64,000 nucleotides of DNA from NCBI RefSeq assembly GCF_003096595.1, contig NZ_QEKO01000001.1, positions 62,001-126,000 on the forward strand. Reading direction: 5' to 3'. The notes under the pieces are model-generated. The model was not told the DNA's origin, did not search any database, and saw only the letters and a list, made by a program, of their open reading frames with translations. Positions 8,655 to 16,005 of the stretch are shown here, piece by piece; the stretch's first letter is position 1, and every line of letters begins with the position of its first letter. A program made the translations under genes and the position numbers. Origin of the DNA: Pusillimonas noertemannii (GTDB lineage: Bacteria > Pseudomonadota > Gammaproteobacteria > Burkholderiales > Burkholderiaceae_B).

Positions 8655-9418
8655 CAAGAAACAGACGCTGGTTGAGCCGGTTCGGGGCAATCATTTTCGC
8701 CCTCTTTCTATTGGCCGTTTGGCAAATCCTTGCTGCACTCGAAGTCATTTCGCCTTTGTTCTTCCCATCCCCTTTGCGCACTCTTTCCGAACTCTGGTCA
8801 CAGATCACAAGCGGCCGGATCTGGACTCCATTTTCGTCCACCGTGGTTCGCATGGTGTACGGCTGGCTCGCCGCATCATTGCTGGGCGTGGTGCTGGGCG
8901 CCCTGATCGCAGGTTCCAGATTCAGCAAGCTGCTGCTGGCGCCCATGCTTGAGTTCATCCGTCCAATGCCGGCATCGGCGATCATCCCGGTTGCCATATT
9001 GGCGTTCGGGCTAAGCAATCGGATGTCCACGGCAGTGATCGCGTTTGGTTCCATCTGGCCGGTGCTGCTGGCGGCTATCCAGGGGTTTTCAACCGTCGAG
9101 CCGCGGCTGTATGAAATGGCCGATGCCATGCGCATGTCCGCCTGGGATCGTTTCCGAAAGGTGTCGTTGCCGGGCGCCATGCCCGATATTCTCGCCGGCG
9201 CGCGCGTGGGCCTGGCTGTTGCGCTGATTCTTGCGGTGGTCACGGAAATGCAGGCTTCCCTTCCGGGGCTGGGGCAAAGCATACTTATGGCGCAGCGTTC
9301 GTTTCGTACGCCCGAGCTGTATGCGGGCGTGATAATGTTGGGGGCCATCGGGTTTGGCGCGTCGATGCTGTTGCAGTGGGTAGAGCGCCGCCTGTTGAGA
9401 TGGCGGTCTGCTCAGTGA
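8651..9418 (+). CDS. NitT/TauT-type ABC transporter permease 2
   Basis: A second 255-residue permease of the same family. It has hydrophobic segments from residue 10 on and the coupling-loop region MADAMRMSAWDRFRKVSLPG near residue 155. The start at 8651 is chosen because it overlaps the upstream stop by ATGA; an in-frame start at 8609 lies within the previous gene. The cassette is thus binding protein, ATPase and two different permeases. The gene is followed after 9 bp by the regulator gene on the same strand. Confidence 0.88.
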   Translation: MTRNRRWLSRFGAIIFALFLLAVWQILAALEVISPLFFPSPLRTLSELWSQITSGRIWTPFSSTVVRMVYGWLAASLLGVVLGALIAGSRFSKLLLAPMLEFIRPMPASAIIPVAILAFGLSNRMSTAVIAFGSIWPVLLAAIQGFSTVEPRLYEMADAMRMSAWDRFRKVSLPGAMPDILAGARVGLAVALILAVVTEMQASLPGLGQSILMAQRSFRTPELYAGVIMLGAIGFGASMLLQWVERRLLRWRSAQ

Positions 9419-9427
9419 GGCCACGTT

Positions 9428-10396
9428 ATGACTCAATTGCAGAATCAGGATATCGAAGGCAGGCAATATAACGCTCAATGTCCCTTAAGATTCCAGCAAG
9501 ACATGGAAAAAATGTTTTCCGTCGGTCTTGTCGTTCGTTCAGAAGACGAAAACCCCTTCCAGGCGCAGGTTTCAGCGTATCGCGGGCGCAACTTGCGTTT
9601 TGCTGCCTTGCGCTTTTCACCTCATTCCACCTCATCGTTGGCGGTGGGCCCTCGTTCGAATCGTTTGCTGGTGACCTTGCAAAAAGAGGGTGTGGCGTTG
9701 GTCCAGCAAGATGGGCGAGAGTGCCGAGTAGAGGCCGGCGACATCTTCATGATCGATCCGCAGCGCAAATTCTTCATCGAAACGGGTGAAATCCTGACCC
9801 ATTCGGTATACATGGAGCCCGAGGTGCTGCGAAATCTCTTGCCCGACTTCGATAGTTATACGGCGCGGGTCATCGACGGGCGCCACGGCACCGGGGCGTT
9901 GTTCAGCGGCATGCTGGACGGAATGTTTGGCTTGGCTCCCACATTGAATGAAGACACCGCCGATCGAATCGCCGAGTCGCTCCCCTATGTATTCTCTGCT
10001 GCGCTAAGCGGTCTTTCACTTGGGCAGCCCATGTCCCCGTCCCGCCTGAAGCAACTGCATAAGCAGAGGATCCAGCGGTACATACGGGACAATCTGCGCG
10101 ACAGCGACCTTTCGGCATCCGGCATCGCCTCGGCCGTGAATTTGTCTACGCGGTATGTCTACGAGCTGTTTTCGGATGAAGAAGAGCCCTTGATGAAGCG
10201 CGTATGGAGCAGCCGGCTCGAGCGTTGCCGGGCCGAGCTTGCCTCCCCAGCCGCGGCGGGGCGTTCCATTGGCGAAATTGCCTATTATTGGGGTTTCAAC
10301 GACGTGGCGCATTTCAGCCGGGCATTTCGCAAGGCCTACGGCGCTTCTCCTCGCGATTATCGCTACGATCAGACAAAGGGGTTTGGTAGTATGTAG
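9428..10396 (+). CDS. AraC-family transcriptional regulator
   Basis: A 322-residue AraC-type regulator. An N-terminal cupin-like sensing domain (about residues 20-200) has a core in ECRVEAGDIFMIDPQRKFFIE. A C-terminal double helix-turn-helix occupies about residues 210-315, with the typical second-helix signature IGEIAYYWGFNDVAHFSRAF and ending in YGASPRDYR. The N-terminal part resembles the AraC-binding-like domain found in FeaR-type activators of aromatic catabolism. It is the last gene of the operon and probably the local activator of the pathway upstream; effector and target sites are not known. Confidence 0.9.
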   Translation: MTQLQNQDIEGRQYNAQCPLRFQQDMEKMFSVGLVVRSEDENPFQAQVSAYRGRNLRFAALRFSPHSTSSLAVGPRSNRLLVTLQKEGVALVQQDGRECRVEAGDIFMIDPQRKFFIETGEILTHSVYMEPEVLRNLLPDFDSYTARVIDGRHGTGALFSGMLDGMFGLAPTLNEDTADRIAESLPYVFSAALSGLSLGQPMSPSRLKQLHKQRIQRYIRDNLRDSDLSASGIASAVNLSTRYVYELFSDEEEPLMKRVWSSRLERCRAELASPAAAGRSIGEIAYYWGFNDVAHFSRAFRKAYGASPRDYRYDQTKGFGSM

Positions 10397-10426
10397 ACTG
10401 ATATCGATACGCCCAAAGGGGCGGAT

Positions 10427-10478
10427 TTTCGGGTATGGGCAAATTCGGCACGCGTAGTTGTGCCCGGAGGGCCCGAAA
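10427..10478 (+). terminator. possible nested hairpin between AraC gene and ssb
   Basis: Arms TTTCGGG and CCCGAAA enclose a second stem GGGCA/TGCCC. No U-tract follows, so termination of the catabolic operon is only a possibility. Confidence 0.3.
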
Positions 10479-10534
10479 CCACGACAAAATCGTCGATAAT
10501 AGCGACAACGTGAATTCAAGTTAGGGATACTGTC

Positions 10535-11026
10535 ATGGCCTCAGTCAACAAAGTCATACTCGTCGGCAACCTTGGGCGCGATCCCGAGGTGCGCTACAGC
10601 CCCGATGGGGCCGCCATCTGCAATGTCTCCATTGCCACCACTTCGCAATGGAAGGACAAAAGCAGCGGCGAGCGCCGCGAAGAAACCGAATGGCACCGCG
10701 TGGTGTTCTACAACCGCCTGGCCGAGATCGCGGGCGAATACCTGCGCAAGGGCCGCTCGGTCTATGTCGAAGGCCGGCTCAAAACGCGCAAGTGGCAAGA
10801 CAAAGACACCGGCGCCGACCGCTACAGCACTGAAATCGTGGCCGACCAGATGCAGATGCTGGGCGGGCGCGGCGAGGGTTCCGGCGACGCTCCCATGGGC
10901 GGCGGAGACTACGGTTCTTCGGCCCCGCAGCGCAGCCAGCGTCCGCCGCAGCAGCAGCGCCCGGCCGCGCCGCAGGCCGCCCCGGCGGCCAACCTGGCCG
11001 ACATGGACGACGACATTCCGTTCTAA
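10535..11026 (+). CDS. ssb: single-stranded DNA-binding protein
   Basis: A 163-residue SSB used in replication, recombination and repair. The OB fold covers about residues 1-110, with conserved starts [17 protein letters not shown] and the [16 protein letters not shown] segment. A Gln/Pro/Gly-rich linker follows, and the acidic partner-binding tail ends DDDIPF, the standard C-terminus for docking repair proteins. Length is normal. It stands alone, with a strong intrinsic terminator 23 bp after the stop. Confidence 0.98.
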   Translation: MASVNKVILVGNLGRDPEVRYSPDGAAICNVSIATTSQWKDKSSGERREETEWHRVVFYNRLAEIAGEYLRKGRSVYVEGRLKTRKWQDKDTGADRYSTEIVADQMQMLGGRGEGSGDAPMGGGDYGSSAPQRSQRPPQQQRPAAPQAAPAANLADMDDDIPF

Positions 11027-11048
11027 GCCAGGCTGTTGTATAGGGCAG

Positions 11049-11085
11049 AAAAAGGCCAAGTGATGGTTTTCACTTGGCCTTTTTC
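11049..11085 (+). terminator. intrinsic terminator after ssb
   Basis: A 12-bp stem AAAGGCCAAGTG/CACTTGGCCTTT with an 8-base loop is followed by a run of T. It also carries A-rich flanking sequence and so could stop the convergent DUF2165 gene as well. Confidence 0.85.
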
Positions 11086-11117
11086 ATGCTCTTAGCCTGC
11101 GGCGACAGGCCGGGGCT

Positions 11118-11609
11118 TCAGGCATCGTCGTCGCGTTGCACCAGGTAGATCAGCACCACGCCTATCGTTATGAAGAAGCGGAACGCGTCGGGAACGCCAT
11201 TCCACTGCTGGGACATCCACATTCCGAACCATTCGCCGCCTATCGACATGAAGCCCACCTGCCACACCAGGAAGCCCAGCGTCAGGCCGGCAATGGCGAT
11301 GTTCTTTGCGCGGTTGAATTCCGCCCCGGGCGCGCGCACGTTGCCCAGCAGGCGCCCTGCGCCCCACCAGCACAATATTGCCGTGAGGGTTTCCAGCGCG
11401 ATGATGATGATATAGGCCGCGTGATGCAGGAATACCGAGTCGATGGCGCGGTACTTGATCGTGGCGGTGGGGAAGATCGTGTCCATCAGCAGCACGTGAT
11501 GCACGAAGGCGAAATTGCTGCCGTAGTCGGTGATGTTGCCAAAGGCGACCAGCGATGCGAACAGGGCGATGGAGGCGACGAGCAGGATTTTCGAGTAGCG
11601 GATGAGCAT
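11118..11609 (-). CDS. DUF2165-family small integral membrane protein
   Basis: A 163-residue predicted inner-membrane protein with four hydrophobic segments (near residues 8-25, 60-80, 100-120 and 140-157). Family-like segments are FGNITDYGSNFAFVHHVL and the nearby MDTIFP. The function of the family is not established. The start at 11609 (MLIRYSK) is preferred over one five codons earlier. It is divergent from hmp; an FNR/ANR box lies 72 bp upstream of its start, so it may share oxygen or nitrosative-stress control with hmp. Confidence 0.8.
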   Translation of the reverse strand: MLIRYSKILLVASIALFASLVAFGNITDYGSNFAFVHHVLLMDTIFPTATIKYRAIDSVFLHHAAYIIIIALETLTAILCWWGAGRLLGNVRAPGAEFNRAKNIAIAGLTLGFLVWQVGFMSIGGEWFGMWMSQQWNGVPDAFRFFITIGVVLIYLVQRDDDA

Positions 11610-11680
11610 TTTTGGCCTCTGCAAAAAGTGAGGGGGGCGAGCCCCTCGAAGTATGCCCCAGCCCGCCCGCGCTGCAAAGT

Positions 11681-11694
11681 TTGATCTAGATCAA
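11681..11694. promoter_or_regulatory. perfect FNR/ANR box
   Basis: TTGATCTAGATCAA is an exact match to the FNR/ANR consensus TTGAT-N4-ATCAA. It lies in the intergenic region between the DUF2165 gene and hmp and suggests control by oxygen limitation. Confidence 0.75.
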
Positions 11695-11719
11695 GGCCCG
11701 GTCAAAAACCCCATTTGAA

Positions 11720-11738
11720 GATATATTTTATTGGTATC
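11720..11738. promoter_or_regulatory. NsrR-like operator 1 upstream of hmp
   Basis: GATATATTTTATTGGTATC has 14 of 19 bases in common with the perfect operator at 11825. Its outer arms GATA/GTATC are conserved. It begins exactly 105 bp upstream of that site. Confidence 0.5.
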
Positions 11739-11824
11739 ATTTGGCCTGTCCGACGTAACGGACCAGGCGGAATATCGCCAGGCCGGCGCTGGATGCCGGT
11801 TGAATCGTTTTTTTTGAATTTAAA

Positions 11825-11843
11825 GATACATTTCAAATGTATC
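11825..11843. promoter_or_regulatory. NsrR operator immediately upstream of hmp
   Basis: GATACATTTCAAATGTATC is a perfect 9-bp inverted repeat with one central base and follows the NsrR pattern AAGATGYATTT with its inverted partner. It lies just before the ribosome site GGAG (11848-11851) of hmp, where a bound repressor would block transcription until nitric oxide damages its iron-sulfur cluster. Confidence 0.75.
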
Positions 11844-11856
11844 AAATGGAGCAAGC

Positions 11857-13062
11857 ATGTTGTCTGCCGAAGCCCGCCCGTATATTGAAGCGAGCGTTCC
11901 CGTCCTGCGCGAGCATGGCGTTACCATCACCCGTACGTTCTACAAGAATATGTTCGCCGAACATCCCGAGCTGACGAACATCTTCAACATGGGCAACCAG
12001 GCCAACGGCGCCCAGCAGCAGTCGCTGGCGGCCGCCGTATTCGCCTATGCGGCCAATATCGACAACCCGGACGCGCTGGCGCCCGTGGTCAGCCGCATCG
12101 TCCACAAGCACGCTTCGGTGGGCATCGCCGCCCAGCATTACCCCATAGTGGGCCGGCACCTTCTGGGCGCCATCCAGGAAACCCTGGGCGAGGCCGCGTC
12201 CCCCGAGCTGCTTTCCGCCTGGGGCGAAGCCTACGGCATGCTGGCCGACGCTTTCATCGCCGAGGAAAAGCGGTTGTACGAGGCCGCCCAGATGCAGCCC
12301 GGCTATATGCGCGAGATGCGCGTGGTGTCGGTAAGGGACGAGAGCAGCGAGGTGCGCTCTTTCGTGCTGACGAGCGCCGATGGGTCTGTGCTGCGCTCTT
12401 TTGTTCCGGGCCAGTACGTCAGCGTGGCGGTGGTGCTGCCCAGCGGCCAGCGCCAATTGCGCCAGTACAGCCTGTCGGACGCGCCCGGCAATAACCAGGT
12501 GCGCATTTCGGTCAAGCGCGAAGCGCCGGGCGCAGAGACGCCGGCGGGCGTGGTTTCCAACTGGCTGCATGACAATGTGAAGGAGGGAGACCTGCTTCGC
12601 GTGACCCCGCCTTTTGGCGACTTCAATCCTGATACCGAAGGCGACGGCCCCATCGTGCTGCTTTCGGCGGGCGTGGGCGTAACGCCGATGATCTCGGCCC
12701 TGAACCGCATCGTCCAGGTGAACCCCGGCCGCAAGGTGATCTTTGCCCACGCTGCGCGCAGCTCGGCCTTCCATGCACACCGCAAGGACCTGGCCCGGGC
12801 GCAAGAGGCCATGCCGCAGCTTGAGGTCGTGACCTTCTACGAAACGCTGTCTGAAGGCGAAGCCGACGATTCGCAAGTGCACGAAGGACGCATGCAGGTC
12901 TCGCTGCTTCCCGAATGGGACCGTGCCGTTGCCAAGGTGTATATGTGCGGGCCGGTGGGCTTCATGCAGGCGCAGTGGCGCGACTTGGTGGCCGAGGGCG
13001 TGCCGCCCGCCCGCATCCACCGCGAGGTGTTCGGCCCTGACCTGCTGGACACGCTGCAGTAA
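11857..13062 (+). CDS. hmp: flavohemoglobin, nitric oxide dioxygenase
   Basis: A 401-residue flavohemoglobin that oxidises nitric oxide to nitrate using O2 and NAD(P)H in the cytoplasm. The globin domain covers about residues 1-138, with the proximal haem His in the VHKHASVGI segment. The FAD domain has RQYSLSDAP near residue 206. The NAD domain has the segment LLSAGVGVTPMI near residue 267 and the terminal MCGPVGFM. Length is normal. The upstream region holds an FNR box and two NsrR-like operators. The gene stands alone, with a hairpin 18 bp downstream. Confidence 0.97.
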   Translation: MLSAEARPYIEASVPVLREHGVTITRTFYKNMFAEHPELTNIFNMGNQANGAQQQSLAAAVFAYAANIDNPDALAPVVSRIVHKHASVGIAAQHYPIVGRHLLGAIQETLGEAASPELLSAWGEAYGMLADAFIAEEKRLYEAAQMQPGYMREMRVVSVRDESSEVRSFVLTSADGSVLRSFVPGQYVSVAVVLPSGQRQLRQYSLSDAPGNNQVRISVKREAPGAETPAGVVSNWLHDNVKEGDLLRVTPPFGDFNPDTEGDGPIVLLSAGVGVTPMISALNRIVQVNPGRKVIFAHAARSSAFHAHRKDLARAQEAMPQLEVVTFYETLSEGEADDSQVHEGRMQVSLLPEWDRAVAKVYMCGPVGFMQAQWRDLVAEGVPPARIHREVFGPDLLDTLQ

Positions 13063-13080
13063 GCAGGCGGCAGCACCCCT

Positions 13081-13116
13081 GGGCATTGTTCGACTTCCGC
13101 TTGCCGAACGATGCCC
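13081..13116 (+). terminator. hairpin after hmp
   Basis: A 12-bp stem GGGCATTGTTCG/CGAACGATGCCC (one wobble pair) with a 12-base loop sits 18 bp past the hmp stop. There is no strong U-tract. Confidence 0.5.
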
Positions 13117-13227
13117 ATGTAATCAGTTGTCAAGAAAGGTAAAGCCCTCTCCGGCGGCTGTGCTTTGAGCGCAAGCCGAGCCGTATACTCCAAATCGTTT
13201 CCGGCAACTTTTCCCGAGGAGTATGGC

Positions 13228-13650
13228 ATGGGTTTCTTCAGCAAGATTCTTGACAAACTGGGCCTTGGCGACGCCAAGGCGGCTCCCGCCGCAGGCCAGG
13301 GCGTGGACCAAGGCGCAGCTGCCACGCAGGCCGGCACCACGGCCGCTCCCGCAGCCGCGGCGGCGGCATCCGCCCCTTCGGGCGCAGTGCCCGTCACTGA
13401 TGTCGTGGCCCAGCTTGAGCAAAAAGCGGCCGCCAATCCGCAGAAGCTCAACTGGCGCACGTCCATCGTCGACCTGCTCAAGCTGCTCGACCTGGACAGC
13501 AGCCTGGCCGCGCGCAAAGAACTGGCAACCGAGCTGGGCTGCCCGGCCGAGCTCATGGCTGATTCCGCGCAGATGAACATGTGGCTGCACAAGGCCGTCC
13601 TGGCCCGCATTGCCGAAAACGGCGGCAACATTCCCCCCGATTTGCTCTGA
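13228..13650 (+). CDS. DUF3597 domain protein
   Basis: A 140-residue small protein. A short amphipathic start (MGFFSKILDKLGLG) is followed by an Ala-rich low-complexity stretch (about residues 18-50). The conserved DUF3597 domain follows, with KLNWRTSIVDLLKLLDLDSS and MNMWLHKAVLARIAENGG and ending PPDLL. The function of the family is unknown. The start at 13228 has a gagga ribosome site seven bases upstream; a longer in-frame start at 13165 lacks one. It is followed after 14 bp by the DUF937 gene, probably in one transcript. Confidence 0.82.
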   Translation: MGFFSKILDKLGLGDAKAAPAAGQGVDQGAAATQAGTTAAPAAAAAASAPSGAVPVTDVVAQLEQKAAANPQKLNWRTSIVDLLKLLDLDSSLAARKELATELGCPAELMADSAQMNMWLHKAVLARIAENGGNIPPDLL

Positions 13651-13664
13651 CCACGGAGGTCGAC

Positions 13665-14258
13665 ATGGGCGTTTCAGATCCTATTGCACAGACGCCGGAG
13701 TTCCAGGCCATGGCCGGCCGCTTAGGCCTCAGCAACGAGCAGGCGGCAAGCGCCGCCGATGCGTTGTTGCCGGCCATTATGGGCGGCTTCAAGAACCAGA
13801 TGCAGGGCGGGGCAGGCGCTGGCGGCAGCCTGGGCGCGATGCTGGGCATGCTTGGTGGCAGCGGCCTGTTTGGCGGCGCGCAAGAAGAGCAGGCCCTGGA
13901 TGCTGATCGCGGCAACGAGGTGCTGGGCCAGATTTTCGGCTCCAAGGACGTCAGCCGGGCGGTAGCCCAGGACGCTTCCACGCGAACCGGGCTGGATTCC
14001 TCTCTGCTGAAGCAGATGTTGCCCATACTGGTGTCGATCGTTACCGCCTATATGGCCCGCCAGGGCCAGGGCGGCTCCAATGCGGCGCAGGCGCCGTCGG
14101 GCGGCCTGGGCGGCATGCTGGGCGGTCTTCTTGGCGGGGGCGCGACGCAGCAGCAGGGCTCCAGCCCGCTGTCGGGCCTTGCTGCCATGCTTGATTCCAA
14201 CGGCGATGGCAATGCGCTGGACGACATCATGCGCATGGCCGGAAAGACCTTGCGCTAG
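13665..14258 (+). CDS. DUF937-family Gly/Met-rich protein
   Basis: A 197-residue protein rich in Gly, Ala and Met with repeated GGxLGxMLGGLLGG-type stretches near residues 50-75 and 145-160. Also present are the family features GNEVLGQIFGSKDVSRAVA and LKQMLPILVSIVTAYMARQ. DUF937 proteins have no firmly known role. The start at 13665 has an excellent ggaggt ribosome site; an in-frame start at 13581 lies inside the upstream gene. An Asp-rich calcium-like motif (DSNGDGNALDD) sits near the C-terminus. Confidence 0.8.
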   Translation: MGVSDPIAQTPEFQAMAGRLGLSNEQAASAADALLPAIMGGFKNQMQGGAGAGGSLGAMLGMLGGSGLFGGAQEEQALDADRGNEVLGQIFGSKDVSRAVAQDASTRTGLDSSLLKQMLPILVSIVTAYMARQGQGGSNAAQAPSGGLGGMLGGLLGGGATQQQGSSPLSGLAAMLDSNGDGNALDDIMRMAGKTLR

Positions 14259-14284
14259 CCGCAGCCCGCTCGACGGGGCCAACC

Positions 14285-14307
14285 GCCGCGGGCAAGCCGC
14301 CCGCGGC
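14285..14307. terminator. GC hairpin between convergent genes
   Basis: A perfect 9-bp stem GCCGCGGGC/GCCCGCGGC with a 5-base loop lies between the DUF937 gene and the convergent amidase gene. It lacks a U-tract. Confidence 0.4.
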
Positions 14308-14389
14308 CCCGCCCCTTGCCTCTGCACAAGCTGTTTCCAGCGGCTGTCGGAGGCTTTCAGCAAGCCCCCGCCTGCCGGCCTTGGCCAGT

Positions 14390-15814
14390 TCAGGCCTGCT
14401 CCCACGCCCGGCCCATCTGAAGCACAGGCCAGTCGGCGCCGGGCCGGCCGATGATCTGCAGCCCGGCCGGCAAGCCCTCGGCGTTGAAGCCGGCCGGCAC
14501 GGCAAGCGCCGGGCAACCGACAAGCGAAGGCAATATCGTGACCTCCATCCAGCGATGGTAGGTGTCCATTGGACGCCCGCCGACTTCGCGCGGCCAGTTG
14601 ATTTCGACATCGAAGGGAAAGACCTGGGTGGCGGGCAGAACCAGGAAATCCACCTTCTCGAAGGCCTGGACGACGGCGCGGTACAGGCTCGAACGGGCCA
14701 GCGAGGCGCCATACAGGCGCGCAGCCGGCATGTCCAGGCCTTGCTCGATTTCCCAGATGGCTTCGGGCTTGAGCTGTGTGCGGCGCTTGGGGTCGGCATA
14801 ATGCACGCCCAGCGCGCCCGCCAGCAGGTAATGGCGCCATGTCAACCAGGTGTCCCACATCTGCTCGGGTGAAAAGGGCGCGGCAACTGACTCGACCCGG
14901 GCGCCCAGGGCATCGAACTTCTTCAGTGCCTGCTCGCACAGTTCAAGCACGCCGGGGTCGAAGGCCAGGTGGCCCCCCAGGTCGCCCAGCCAGCCGATTC
15001 GGCAGCCCTTGAAATCCCTTTCCAGCCCTTCGTCGGGCAGCGCTGCACGCATGGAGAGCGGGTCGTTCTCGAGATGGCCCGCCTGCGTGCGCAGCAGCAT
15101 GGCCAGATCGGCGACATTGCGGGCCATGGGACCTTCGGTGGCCAGCTGCTGGCAGAAGAGATCGGGCGTGCCCGAGGGCACGCGTCCATGCGAAGGGCGC
15201 ATGCCGTACACATTGTTGAACGCCGCCGGATTGCGCAGCGAGCCCATCATGTCGCTGCCGTCGGCCACCGGCAGCAGGTTCAAGGCCAGGGCCGCCGCGG
15301 CCCCGCCGCTGGAGCCGCCGGCGGTAAGGCGCGGGTCGAGCGCGTTGCGCGTGGGGCCGAAGAGGCTGTTGTAGGTTTGAGAGCCCAGGGCGAACTCGGG
15401 TACGTTGGTTCTGCCGATGAAGATGGCGCCCGCGGCGCGCATGCGCGCAATGGCCGGCGCATCGGCCTGGGGCAGGAAATTCCGCAGCAGCGGCGAACCA
15501 TAGGTGGTAAGCAGGCCGCGCACCAGGGTGACGTCCTTGGGTGCTTGCGGCATGCCGTGCATCCATCCAAGGTACTGGCCGCGGGCCAGTAATTCGTCGT
15601 ATTCTTTGGCTACGTTCAGCAATTCATCTTGCGGACGCAGCGAAACGATGGCGTTCACTGCCGGGTTGGCTTCTTCAATGCGGCGCAGGTACGCCCCCAT
15701 TGTTTCCTGGCAGCTCAGCTTCTTTTCGCGTATGGCCCGCGACAAAGACAAGGCATCAAGTTCGGTAATGTCGGCCATGCTCGTATTCCATGTTGCGGGC
15801 TTTGCGTTATGCAT
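14390..15814 (-). CDS. amidase (amidase-signature family)
   Basis: A 474-residue amidase-signature hydrolase that cleaves an amide to acid and ammonia. The Ser-rich core TAGGSSGGAAAALALNLLP near residue 165 holds the cis-Ser and catalytic Ser. The catalytic Lys that normally precedes it by about 75 residues is expected in the APKDVTL segment. The start at 15814 is preceded by a weak aaggaa; a start at 15778 (MADITELD) matches the family beginning equally well, while extension to 16003 is unlikely. It is divergent from an ABC transporter operon, suggesting that a transported amide is its substrate. Confidence 0.88.
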   Translation of the reverse strand: MHNAKPATWNTSMADITELDALSLSRAIREKKLSCQETMGAYLRRIEEANPAVNAIVSLRPQDELLNVAKEYDELLARGQYLGWMHGMPQAPKDVTLVRGLLTTYGSPLLRNFLPQADAPAIARMRAAGAIFIGRTNVPEFALGSQTYNSLFGPTRNALDPRLTAGGSSGGAAAALALNLLPVADGSDMMGSLRNPAAFNNVYGMRPSHGRVPSGTPDLFCQQLATEGPMARNVADLAMLLRTQAGHLENDPLSMRAALPDEGLERDFKGCRIGWLGDLGGHLAFDPGVLELCEQALKKFDALGARVESVAAPFSPEQMWDTWLTWRHYLLAGALGVHYADPKRRTQLKPEAIWEIEQGLDMPAARLYGASLARSSLYRAVVQAFEKVDFLVLPATQVFPFDVEINWPREVGGRPMDTYHRWMEVTILPSLVGCPALAVPAGFNAEGLPAGLQIIGRPGADWPVLQMGRAWEQA

Positions 15815-15847
15815 GGAAACCCTGATTTCCTTTTCATCCTGACAATA

Positions 15848-15870
15848 TATACTTTTGACAAGATTGTATA
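15848..15870. promoter_or_regulatory. candidate operator in the amidase/transporter divergent promoter
   Basis: TATAC-N13-GTATA inverted repeat with the same outer sequence and spacer length as the element at 22931. It lies between the divergent amidase gene and the solute-binding-protein gene; the regulator may be the GntR protein at 23036. Confidence 0.45.
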
Positions 15871-16005
15871 TTTTGGTGCGGCTTGTCAATATAAGAAACA
15901 CATGGCGCCCGCCGCATCCGGTACCTGACACAACGAAGCCGCCAGAGCTTCGCCGCTTTGAACAACGACTAATCGAAAGCAAGGCATTCCAACCAGGAGA
16001 CAAAC

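Noticed and set aside
11842-13086. Minus-strand 414-codon frame
   Set aside because: Antisense to hmp; His/Arg-rich shadow.
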